A stretch of DNA of 5,859 nt from Chitinophagaceae bacterium. Its GTDB lineage: Bacteria; Bacteroidota; Bacteroidia; Chitinophagales; Chitinophagaceae. Every line of letters starts with the position of its first letter. Positions within the stretch are counted from its first letter, which is position 1. The position numbers and the translations under genes are program-made. Where the stretch lies: positions 1 to 5,859 of the forward strand of contig JAHEZB010000168.1 of the NCBI GenBank assembly GCA_023251285.1, written 5' to 3'. A model generated the notes under the pieces. The model had not been told where the DNA came from. It searched no databases and saw nothing but the letters and a program-made list of their open reading frames with translations. Positions 1 to 5,859 of this stretch are shown here, one piece after another.

Positions 1-66
1 TGCTGGCAGAATATCCCAGAGTACTTCTCCAAAACAAATAATATTATGGTGAATCGCTTGATTCAT
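1..66 (-). CDS. PfkB-family carbohydrate kinase, N-terminal fragment (fructokinase-like)
   Basis: Only the first 22 codons lie in the window; the gene continues past the left edge. Reading the minus strand from the ATG at 66-64 gives MNQAIHHNIICFGEVLWDIL followed by P-A. The IICFGEVLWDILP stretch matches the first beta strand of PfkB/ribokinase-family sugar kinases, where the 'cfGE.l.D.lp' motif opens the sugar-binding pocket. By family knowledge these cytoplasmic enzymes phosphorylate fructose, ribose or related sugars with ATP. The start lies five bases after the stop of the sugar permease at 72-1403, so the two are almost certainly co-transcribed, and the imported sugar is probably the kinase substrate. 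There is no Shine-Dalgarno sequence; the upstream bases are A/T-rich, as is usual in Bacteroidota. An out-of-frame ATG four bases upstream meets a stop at its third codon. Fructokinase is the likeliest activity, but the specificity residues lie outside the window. Confidence 0.8.
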   Translation of the reverse strand, partial: MNQAIHHNIICFGEVLWDILPA

Positions 67-71
67 AACAT

Positions 72-1403
72 TTATTTTTTAACCAGTTTTGATTCGATTT
101 CTTCCAATGATTTCCCTTTGGTTTCCGGCATGATAAAAATCACCCACAATAACTGAAATACCATCATAACACCAAAAAATGCAAAGATGGGAGCTGGTCC
201 GATTTTTACTGCCAAAATTGGAAAAAGGGTGGTTATGATTGCAGCCATGATCCAATGAGTAGATGCACCCAATGATTGTCCGTATGCCCGGACACTATTG
301 GGAAATACCTCTGAAATAAATACCCAGATAACGGCTCCCTGTCCGATAGCATGTGAAGCAATAAAAATAAAAAGAAGAATGGGGACAATCATACCACCAG
401 TATGATCCAGGTAAAAAGCAGCCGCTACCGCTGCCAGTGAAATGATGTAACCAACTGAACCAATCAACATTAATACTTTTCGTCCTATCCGGTCGATGAG
501 ATACAATCCCAGCATGGTAAAAACCAGGTTGACCAATCCTACACCCACGCTCTGTAAAAAAGCGCCTTGCTTACTGATTCCTGCCAGTTCAAAAACTCTG
601 GGAGCAAAATATATAATCGCATTGATGCCCGACATTTGATTAAAAAATGCAATCATTACTGCCAGGAAAATAGGGAAGCTATATTTCTTCGTGAAAAATG
701 CAGACAATTTTTCCTTATGGGTATCTTCGCCTATCGATTTATGAAGCGCATTTATCGCCTCATCCACACCAACAGGATCGCTAACCTCTAAAATTTTGCG
801 GGCGGTTTGATAATCCCCTTTGTGTATGATTAACCACCTCGGACTTTCCGGCACAAAAAATACGAGGATGCTGTAAATTAATGCGGGAAGCGCAACCACT
901 CCCAACATCAAACGCCAACTGTTTTCTCCTCCTACACCCTCCAAAAGAAAATTGGAAAAATAGGCCATAAGAATTCCAAAAACAATATTAAACTGAAAAG
1001 TAGCTACTAATTTTCCTCTGTTTTTGGCGGGAGCAATTTCAGAAATATACATAGGCGCTACTACAGATGAAGCGCCAATTGCAAAACCACCCAGTAAACG
1101 AAAGGCCATAAATACATAAACACCAGGAGAAATTGCCGATCCGATAGCAGATACCAGGTACAATATACCAATCCAAAGTAAAGTTTTCTTCCTTCCCCAT
1201 TTGGTTGCGGGAATACCGCCCAATAATGCGCCTGCCACAGTGCCATAAAGGGCAACACCAATCGCAATTCCATGAAGCACATCGCTCAAGTTCCATACTG
1301 TTTTGATTTCCTGTTCCGCGCCGGAAATAACCGCTACATCAAAGCCAAACAAAAATCCACCAAGTGCAACAACGATACTCCAAAGCAAAAGTTTTTTGTT
1401 CAT
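72..1403 (-). CDS. Sugar-porter family MFS transporter (XylE/GlcP-like sugar:H+ symporter)
   Basis: This 443-residue inner-membrane permease probably imports a monosaccharide with protons. About twelve hydrophobic helices can be placed, six before and six after a cytoplasmic loop at roughly 186-243. Sugar-porter signatures are complete. GGFLFGFD in helix 1 carries D22, equivalent to the proton-coupling Asp of E. coli XylE. WGRKK follows helix 2, and the Y119..E122...R129 signature follows helix 4. PESPRW (185-190) follows helix 6, and NQMSGIN (255-261) in helix 7 contributes sugar contacts. DRIGRK (304-309) follows helix 8, W360 and W384 match the XylE pocket tryptophans as I align them by eye, and PETKG (426-430) closes the domain. 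Position 255 is Asn where XylE has Gln288; the next Gln is kept. Length is normal for the family and the ATG start opens directly into helix 1. A PfkB kinase starts five bases downstream, which favours fructose or a similar hexose as substrate, though sequence alone cannot fix this. No Shine-Dalgarno is visible. Confidence 0.93.
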   Translation of the reverse strand: MNKKLLLWSIVVALGGFLFGFDVAVISGAEQEIKTVWNLSDVLHGIAIGVALYGTVAGALLGGIPATKWGRKKTLLWIGILYLVSAIGSAISPGVYVFMAFRLLGGFAIGASSVVAPMYISEIAPAKNRGKLVATFQFNIVFGILMAYFSNFLLEGVGGENSWRLMLGVVALPALIYSILVFFVPESPRWLIIHKGDYQTARKILEVSDPVGVDEAINALHKSIGEDTHKEKLSAFFTKKYSFPIFLAVMIAFFNQMSGINAIIYFAPRVFELAGISKQGAFLQSVGVGLVNLVFTMLGLYLIDRIGRKVLMLIGSVGYIISLAAVAAAFYLDHTGGMIVPILLFIFIASHAIGQGAVIWVFISEVFPNSVRAYGQSLGASTHWIMAAIITTLFPILAVKIGPAPIFAFFGVMMVFQLLWVIFIMPETKGKSLEEIESKLVKK

Positions 1404-1614
1404 TTTATTTTATTGTTTTAAAATTCTTTGTTGTAATAAAACAGAGTTTGGAATGCGCTTTTAAAAGTAGGGATTTTTGAAGTAATAAATATATGATTGA
1501 AAAAGTTACCAGATGATAAAATATGGACATTCAGCAAAGAAAGAAATAAGGCAGATTTTGATTTTGTGCATTAATAAATTGAAACGAACGAACTTCACCA
1601 ATTCCTCTTACAAC
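1404..1614. other. AT-rich spacer upstream of the sugar permease operon
   Basis: This 211-bp stretch separates the start of the sugar permease from the stop of the DUF1016 gene, both on the minus strand. It must hold the permease promoter if the sugar genes are transcribed independently. On the minus strand TACTTTTA (1469-1462) is one base from the Bacteroidota -7 consensus TAnnTTTG, but no TTTG box sits about 20 bases upstream, so I do not call it a promoter. I see no strong hairpin with a T-run that would end the DUF1016 transcript, no open reading frame of note and no RNA gene. Confidence 0.5.
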
Positions 1615-2763
1615 TTATAAAAATTCTCTCAATTCGTTTTGAAGAAATTCCGTTAATTGTTTTTTAGAAGGAAGTTGCAACAGGTATTTGCTTACGAAAA
1701 TATCTTTATCAGAATCCGCTATGGCATACTCTACCAGGCTTGTGTTCTGATCTGTAACCAATAATATACCAACCGGTGGATTGTCGGTTTCTAATACAAA
1801 ATTTTTTTTGTAGTAATTTATATAAGTTTTCAGTTGGCCGATATGTTCATGACTGGCTTTTTCTACTTTCAGATCAATTAATACATGGCATTTGAGTATG
1901 CGATGGTAAAAAACAAGATCAATAAAAAAATATTCATCACCAATCAATAATCTTTTCTGTCTTGCTTCAAAGCAAAAACCGTTGCCCAATTCAAGAATAA
2001 ATTGCTGAAGATGATTAATCAGGGCTTGCTCCTGTTCGGTTTCTTCAATTAATTCCGGCTGGTTTATATTTAAAAACTCAAAGAAGTAATGTGATTTAAT
2101 GATGTCGGTATTTTGTTCCGGTCTTATCTTTTGACTAATCTGTGAAAATGCCTTTTCATAATTAGTGGATAAACCCAATCGCTCATAGGTTAATGAGTTA
2201 ATTTGTCTTTTAAGTTCTTTTACTGAGAGCGTTGTTTTAAGAGTTAGTAACTCATAAAAATTTCGTTTAAGTTCATCAGAAATTTTAATCAACTCTACAA
2301 AATGACTAAAGGACACAGAAGTAAGCATTTTATTAATTATTACCCGTCTTTTCGCTTCATCTTCTTTATAATCAGGTATTGGTAATTGGTCAGATGCCGA
2401 CTGACTAATTTGATAATTTTCTAATTTGAATTCGTCAGACAGCGTCTGACGAATTAGTTTAGGAAGTATCCGAATAATTTCCGCACTCACGGAGGCAAGC
2501 ATTTGTGGATACATCAAATAAAACTGCCGGCATTGTTTGAGATTGGTAGTACCTAATCCTTTTACTTTAATTTCGTCTGATAGCCGGCCAAGCAAATTAC
2601 TTCCATACTCCGCTCTATCTTCTCCTTTTTGTTCAAATTCGACAATATAAAAACCAACGAGCCAGTTTCGGATGGTAAGATGAACATTGACAGCTTTTGC
2701 TGCGCTTCGCTGCAATTCATTTGAAGCAATTTGTATAGTTGAAACTAACTCTTGAAAGTTCAT
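1615..2763 (-). CDS. YhcG/DUF1016-family PDDEXK nuclease domain protein
   Basis: This 382-residue protein has the two-part architecture of the YhcG (DUF1016) family. The N-terminal domain (about 5-86) shows the family pattern NWLVGFYIVEFEQ, YGSNLL, GLGTTNLKQCRQFYLMYP. The second part begins near SVSFSHFVELIKI (149-161), continues through SVKELKRQINS and YERLGLS, and ends in the nuclease-like domain. There GNGFCFEARQ (260-269), FIDLVFYHR with D282, VLIDLK with D297 and K299, and GQLKTY with Q310 form a PDDEXK core with catalytic residues apparently intact. Family members are predicted DNA-acting nucleases often found in accessory or defence-related loci; their function is not well established. 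Between the two parts lies an insert (about 87-148), longer than in compact homologues as I recall them, which carries two palindromes. The ATG at 2763 is preferred; the frame could extend one codon to a TTG at 2766. It starts 35 bases after the M1 peptidase gene on the same strand, so read-through from it is possible. No methylase or restriction partner is present. Confidence 0.88.
   Translation of the reverse strand: MNFQELVSTIQIASNELQRSAAKAVNVHLTIRNWLVGFYIVEFEQKGEDRAEYGSNLLGRLSDEIKVKGLGTTNLKQCRQFYLMYPQMLASVSAEIIRILPKLIRQTLSDEFKLENYQISQSASDQLPIPDYKEDEAKRRVIINKMLTSVSFSHFVELIKISDELKRNFYELLTLKTTLSVKELKRQINSLTYERLGLSTNYEKAFSQISQKIRPEQNTDIIKSHYFFEFLNINQPELIEETEQEQALINHLQQFILELGNGFCFEARQKRLLIGDEYFFIDLVFYHRILKCHVLIDLKVEKASHEHIGQLKTYINYYKKNFVLETDNPPVGILLVTDQNTSLVEYAIADSDKDIFVSKYLLQLPSKKQLTEFLQNELREFL
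2384..2410. repeat. Imperfect inverted repeat inside the DUF1016 gene
   Basis: Arms AATTGGTCAG (2384-2393) and CTGACTAATT (2401-2410) are complementary at nine of ten positions around a seven-base spacer. The exception is a G opposite a T. The element encodes the ISQSASDQL segment of the linker. It shares the AATT-N-GTCAG core with the perfect palindrome at 2429-2455, so the two look like diverged copies of one element. Confidence 0.7.
2405..2429. repeat. Short direct repeat between the two palindromes
   Basis: The nine bases CTAATTTGA occur at 2405-2413 and again at 2421-2429, sixteen bases apart. They bridge the right arm of the imperfect inverted repeat and the left flank of the perfect one. 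In AT-rich sequence a nine-base repeat alone is weak, but its placement suggests the whole 2384-2457 segment arose by duplication. Confidence 0.4.
2429..2455. repeat. Perfect 12-bp-arm palindrome inside the DUF1016 gene
   Basis: AATTCGTCAGAC (2429-2440) and GTCTGACGAATT (2444-2455) are exact reverse complements separated by only AGC. This would fold into a stable hairpin in either strand or in the mRNA. It is fully in frame and encodes IRQTLSDEF in the linker between the N-terminal domain and the rest of the protein. No T-run follows, so it is not a terminator. It may be a small palindromic element that has settled in coding sequence. Confidence 0.9.
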
Positions 2764-2798
2764 CAAGTTTGTTTTTTATTAATGAGAAACAGTCTGTT

Positions 2799-4763
2799 TT
2801 ATTCTTTCCAAATATTATTCATTCTATCGCTATCGGGCAATTTATTTTGCGGATCAATGATTAAAGATTTCACAGGTTGCGTGGTTTGCAAATGAATTTT
2901 ATGAACGTCGCTTTGTAACCACGTTTCAACCGGCAACTGTAAAGTTTGTTTAGTTCCATCTTTCAACACAATTTCAAGCGTGCAGGGCATCGCCATCTTT
3001 TGCAAATTGGCAAGGCTGATATCCACGCCGTTTTTAGCATCATTATCTGTGTATGAAACTGATTGAATGGCAATATCCAGTTGCCAGTTGTGATAAAACC
3101 ATTCTTTCCAAAACCATGAAAGGCTTTCTCCCGCCAGGTTATCCATGGTTCTGAAAAAATCATCAGGCGATGGATGTTTATATGCCCAGCGTTCGATGTA
3201 TTTTTTGAAAGCATAATCAAAACGATCAGGGCCTAAAACAATTTCGCGAAGCATGACCAAACCGAAGGCAGGTTTAAAATAAGCCAAAGGGTGCCGGTAT
3301 TTTTCTGTAAGCATATCTGCCCGTGCCATCATGGAAGGTGCAGCAGAATCTTTGAGCAATGGAATAATTTCATCAGCAGGATTTCCTTTTCCGGGCGCGT
3401 ATTCGCCATCACGCTTCGGAGCATACTCGCCGTGATTAAATTCATCTGCTGCATACACATCTATAAAAGTATTGAAACCTTCGTCCATCCAGGGATAGCG
3501 CCTTTCATCGCTGCCAACAATCATCGGAAACCAGTTGTGACCAATTTCATGCGCGGTCACCCAATAAAGATTTCCCTTTTTTGCATTCATGCCGTCAAAA
3601 ACGATTCCCGGGTATTCCATTCCACCGGCTCTTCCAGCTTCATTCACTGCAACCGGATACGGATAGACATACCATTTTTCTGAGAAATATTCTATCGATT
3701 TTTTTAAATATTCAGTCGCTCTGCCCCAGGCATCCTCTCCTGCACTTTCCACCGGATAAACCGACATCGCCAGACATTTTTTTCCACCGGGTAAATTTAC
3801 TTTTGCTGCATCCCAAACATACGCAGAACTGGCGCCAAATGCGACATCGCGCGTGTTGTTCATTTTAAAGTTCCAGGTTACCGGTTTTTTATTTTGATTA
3901 TTACCAACTGCATTATTTACTTCTTTTTCAGTGCGAATCATAATCGTTTTATCACTTATTCTTGCGCGATTCAATCTTTTAATTTGTAAAGGAGTAAGGA
4001 CTTCTTTTTCATTTTGCAATTCCCCGCTACCTGCAACGATCATTCCTGCAGGTACCGTAACTGAATAATCAAAATCGCCATACTCACAATAAAATTCACC
4101 ACTTCCTAAAAATGGCAAGGTGCTCCATCCTTCCAAATCGTCATACACGCACATTCTCGGATACCATTGTGCTATTTCATAAATCTTTCCATTTTTTGTG
4201 GAAAAGAAATCTGTTCTTCCACCAAATGTGCCGGGAATGGTGTAATGATATTTGATATTGATCTTTATTTTTTCTTTTGATGATAATTCATCTGGCAAAC
4301 GGATTTGCATTCGTGTATCATTAATAATGTAATCGGCTTTGAAAGTTTTGCCTTTGTATTCAATGGTTACATTTTCAAATTGGTAACCATCTGTAGAACC
4401 ATTTGCCGTTCGCGTACTATAATACCGTGATCGTGCATCTTTTCTATAAATATTCTGATCCAATTGCAACCAGAGTGCTGACAAATTATCAGGGCTGTTA
4501 TTCGTATAAGAAATTGTTTCAGTTCCTTTCAATGTATTTTCAACCGTATCTATTGTAGCGTGAAGTGTATAGTCAGCGCGGTTTTGCCAATATTTCGGCC
4601 CGGGCGCGCCGTTTGCCGAACGAAATTCATTTCCGTTTTTTGTATAAAAATCCTGTGCAAATAATTGATGTGGATTAAAAATGGATTCAGAATTTTTTTG
4701 GGCGGATATCGAATTGAAAAGACAGAAGAAACTGATTAAAAGTGATGCTCCTTTAAAATTCAT
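2799..4763 (-). CDS. Secreted M1-family zinc metallopeptidase
   Basis: This 654-residue exported enzyme probably removes N-terminal residues from peptides in the periplasm or outside the cell. A signal peptide spans 1-21, with a hydrophobic core (SLLISFFCLF) and a likely cleavage site ISA|Q; no lipobox precedes C14. The region from about 60 to 240 is the beta-rich M1 N-terminal domain. The catalytic domain contains GGMEYPG (380-386) in the position of the classical GAMEN substrate-binding motif. It then has HEIGH (405-409) with zinc ligands H405 and H409 and catalytic E406, followed by WMDEGF with the third ligand E428. Y495 in AYFKPA fits the transition-state tyrosine. The C-terminal 90 or so residues look like a beta-strand domain, and I see no type IX secretion tail. 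GEYAP occurs twice, eight residues apart (445-449, 453-457). The ATG at 4763 directly precedes the signal peptide. The gene is divergent from the outer-membrane protein gene at 4937 and followed closely by the DUF1016 gene. Substrate preference is unknown. Confidence 0.93.
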   Translation of the reverse strand: MNFKGASLLISFFCLFNSISAQKNSESIFNPHQLFAQDFYTKNGNEFRSANGAPGPKYWQNRADYTLHATIDTVENTLKGTETISYTNNSPDNLSALWLQLDQNIYRKDARSRYYSTRTANGSTDGYQFENVTIEYKGKTFKADYIINDTRMQIRLPDELSSKEKIKINIKYHYTIPGTFGGRTDFFSTKNGKIYEIAQWYPRMCVYDDLEGWSTLPFLGSGEFYCEYGDFDYSVTVPAGMIVAGSGELQNEKEVLTPLQIKRLNRARISDKTIMIRTEKEVNNAVGNNQNKKPVTWNFKMNNTRDVAFGASSAYVWDAAKVNLPGGKKCLAMSVYPVESAGEDAWGRATEYLKKSIEYFSEKWYVYPYPVAVNEAGRAGGMEYPGIVFDGMNAKKGNLYWVTAHEIGHNWFPMIVGSDERRYPWMDEGFNTFIDVYAADEFNHGEYAPKRDGEYAPGKGNPADEIIPLLKDSAAPSMMARADMLTEKYRHPLAYFKPAFGLVMLREIVLGPDRFDYAFKKYIERWAYKHPSPDDFFRTMDNLAGESLSWFWKEWFYHNWQLDIAIQSVSYTDNDAKNGVDISLANLQKMAMPCTLEIVLKDGTKQTLQLPVETWLQSDVHKIHLQTTQPVKSLIIDPQNKLPDSDRMNNIWKE

Positions 4764-4883
4764 TTTGAAAATTTGATGGTTAAAAAACGGAAGGTCTGAA
4801 AAATGGAGTGTTAAAAAAAATGCTTCTTTTTTAGCAAAAAATTATGTGCGCCATTTTTTCTGTTTGATGCTATTGGCAAACTT

Positions 4884-4915
4884 TTTGGAAAGCTTGTTCT
4901 CAATACTTAACTCTT
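4884..4915 (+). promoter_or_regulatory. Weak candidate promoter for the outer-membrane protein gene
   Basis: TTTG at 4884-4887 is followed after 20 bases by TAACTCTT (4908-4915), which matches four of the six fixed positions of TAnnTTTG. Spacing fits the Bacteroidota -33/-7 arrangement and would give a leader of about 15 bases before the ATG at 4937. The match is poor in a T-rich spacer, so this is only a suggestion. No better candidate was found for the divergent M1 peptidase gene in the same 173-bp spacer. Confidence 0.22.
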
Positions 4916-4936
4916 TAAAAACTAAAAACCCATTAA

Positions 4937-5617
4937 ATGAAAAAATTAATAGCTATTGCATTATGTGTTGGAATCTTCACATCTGCTAAATCACAACGAG
5001 TGTACGTGCAGGGTGGTGTAAACCTTGCGAACATCAGCAATTCAAATTCGGGGTCAACGGAAAAGAACAACATGCTCACTACATTCAATGCCGGCATACT
5101 GGTGAGGTCGAATAAAGCTGAACCGGTTGCTTTGGAAACAGGATTGATTGTTGACGGCAGAGGATCAAAATCTGAAAGCGGATCTGGTGCCAATTATTAC
5201 AAAGCCACATTTAATCCACTTTATCTGGAATTACCGGTAAACGTTGTTCTCCGTTTACCTCTTTCAAATGCTACCTCCAATATTTTTATCAATGCAGGTC
5301 CCTATGTTGCGATGGGAATAGCCGGCAAATCTAAAGTGGAAGGGCAATTAGGTGGCGTTTCAATTAATTCTTCAAAGAACATTCAATTTACCAGTACTGA
5401 TCCAACAGCAAATGATCAGGCATATTCCAAGTTGAAAAGATTCGATTATGGAGCAAATATCGGTGCAGGCATAGATCTTGGGAAAGTATTGATCAAAGCA
5501 AATTATGGATTAGGCCTTGCAAAAATTAATTCAACGGAAACAAACAATAGCTCAAACGATAAAAATAAATATCGCACCTGGAGTATTTCTTTAGGAATTC
5601 CATTTGGCGGCAGGTAA
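4937..5617 (+). CDS. PorT-like outer-membrane beta-barrel protein
   Basis: This 226-residue protein has a signal peptide, MKKLIAIALCVGIFTSAKSQ, probably cleaved near AKS|Q. The mature part shows the alternating hydrophobic/polar strands of a small outer-membrane beta-barrel of the type annotated in Bacteroidota as porin-family or OMP_b-brl_2. Likely strands include VYVQGGVNLANI (22-33), TFNAGILVRS, VALETGLIVDG, YLELPVNVVLRLPL (96-109), NIFINAGPYVAMGIAG (115-130), FDYGANIGAGIDLGKVLIKANYGLGLAKI (169-197) and TWSISLGIPFG (214-224). Ser/Asn/Gly-rich stretches between them (33-45, 76-86, 198-211) look like surface loops. LELPVNV followed by a GPY strand is the pattern of this family. The last residues are GGR instead of a terminal aromatic. 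The ATG at 4937 is chosen because the signal peptide begins there; upstream sequence is A-rich without a Shine-Dalgarno. The gene is monocistronic, ending at a hairpin terminator. The cargo or partner is unknown, and true pore activity is not shown. Confidence 0.85.
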   Translation: MKKLIAIALCVGIFTSAKSQRVYVQGGVNLANISNSNSGSTEKNNMLTTFNAGILVRSNKAEPVALETGLIVDGRGSKSESGSGANYYKATFNPLYLELPVNVVLRLPLSNATSNIFINAGPYVAMGIAGKSKVEGQLGGVSINSSKNIQFTSTDPTANDQAYSKLKRFDYGANIGAGIDLGKVLIKANYGLGLAKINSTETNNSSNDKNKYRTWSISLGIPFGGR

Positions 5618-5636
5618 TAATTTTTTGAATAAAAAG

Positions 5637-5672
5637 AAAAAGGTTGTGAGCAAAAGTTCACAACCTTTTTTT
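5637..5672. terminator. Bidirectional intrinsic terminator between convergent genes
   Basis: A perfect nine-base stem, AGGTTGTGA (5641-5649) with TCACAACCT (5658-5666), closes an eight-base loop. It is extended by A-T pairs, AAAA (5637-5640) against TTTT (5667-5670). On the plus strand the stem runs into seven Ts (5666-5672), and on the minus strand into TTTTTCTTTTT. It lies 19 bases after the outer-membrane protein stop and 28 bases after the metF stop, so it can end both transcripts. Confidence 0.93.
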
Positions 5673-5700
5673 ATAGGAATGATTTTTCGCAAAAAATATA

Positions 5701-5859
5701 TCAGGTAATTTCTTTGGCCACTTTTACCACTACGTGTGGCTTGCCCAGTGTATAATAATGCAACACCGGAACACCTGCTTTTTTCAATTCTTTCGATTGT
5801 TGCAATAACCATTCTGTTCCCACAATTTCTACTTCAGCATCCGTTTTGCATTTAATAAT
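5701..5859 (-). CDS. metF: Methylenetetrahydrofolate reductase, C-terminal fragment
   Basis: The last 52 codons and the stop (complement of TCA at 5701-5703) of a gene that enters from the right edge. The frame is open across the whole fragment and reads IIKCKTDAEV, EIVGTEWLLQ, QSKELKKAGV, PVLHYYTLGK, PHVVVKVAKEIT. The pattern EW..QQSKEL..AGVP.LH.Y..GK is the conserved last helix and strand of the MetF TIM barrel. By family knowledge the FAD enzyme reduces 5,10-methylene- to 5-methyl-tetrahydrofolate in the cytoplasm, supplying methyl groups for methionine synthesis. FAD and substrate residues of the N-terminal part are outside the window. The tail after YTLGK (PHVVVKVAKEIT) differs from the GKSDNI-like ending common in relatives. 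It converges with the outer-membrane protein gene and shares its terminator. Another fold-related flavoprotein is unlikely given the motif match. Confidence 0.85.
   Translation of the reverse strand: MIKCKTDAEVEIVGTEWLLQQSKELKKAGVPVLHYYTLGKPHVVVKVAKEIT

Noticed and set aside
1039..1296. Alternative minus-strand frames within the sugar permease
   Set aside because: They are shifted readings of the permease, with many Trp/Cys and no coherent domain.
1462..1469. TACTTTTA (minus strand) as the permease -7 promoter box
   Set aside because: It differs from the consensus at the final G and has no -33 TTTG at the proper distance; such matches are expected by chance in AT-rich spacer.
2764..2766. 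TTG as the start of the DUF1016 gene
   Set aside because: The codon next to it is an ATG that gives a normal N-terminus; TTG adds only one residue and there is no ribosome binding signal favouring it.
2779..2797. AAACA-GTC-TGTTT hairpin between the M1 and DUF1016 genes as a terminator
   Set aside because: The stem has only five pairs, mostly A-T, and no T-run follows on the transcribed strand.
3291..3868. Two overlapping plus-strand open frames opposite the M1 peptidase
   Set aside because: They lie antisense to well-conserved catalytic sequence, are rich in Cys/His/Phe typical of antisense frames and match no family I recognise.
4798..4860. Inverted pair AAAAATGG...CCATTTTT in the divergent spacer as an operator
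   Set aside because: The arms are A/T-dominated and about 44 bases apart, and they are not centred on a promoter; this is likely chance.
5591..5812. Minus-strand open frame overlapping the terminator and the end of metF
   Set aside because: It runs in a different frame from the MetF C-terminus, crosses the terminator hairpin and contains a low-complexity Lys/Leu/Phe stretch.

Overview
The window looks like an ordinary chromosomal segment of a Bacteroidota bacterium, possibly of the Chitinophagaceae or Sphingobacteriia type. The evidence is AT-rich spacers, starts preceded by A/T-rich sequence instead of a Shine-Dalgarno motif, a PorT-like outer-membrane barrel protein, a secreted M1 peptidase of the GGMEYPG type and a MetF C-terminus of Bacteroidota character. 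The lineage is inferred from gene content; no ribosomal marker is present.

Layout, left to right. Positions 1-66 (minus) hold the first 22 codons of a PfkB-family sugar kinase, cut by the window edge. Five bases upstream of it, at 72-1403 (minus), is a complete 12-helix sugar-porter MFS permease. These two form a transport-plus-phosphorylation operon for a hexose or similar sugar. After a 211-bp spacer comes 1615-2763 (minus), a YhcG/DUF1016-type PDDEXK nuclease whose central linker is lengthened and contains two related palindromes. Thirty-five bases upstream of it is 2799-4763 (minus), an exported zinc metallopeptidase of family M1. A 173-bp divergent spacer separates this from 4937-5617 (plus), a small outer-membrane beta-barrel protein. 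That gene converges on the 3' end of metF at 5701-5859 (minus, cut by the right edge), with a strong bidirectional terminator hairpin between them.

The genes belong to different processes: sugar uptake, a probable DNA-acting nuclease, extracytoplasmic peptide degradation, an envelope protein and one-carbon metabolism. I see no CRISPR array, transposase, tRNA or prophage module. The most unusual feature is the palindrome cluster inside the DUF1016 gene. I found no convincing undescribed multi-gene system.
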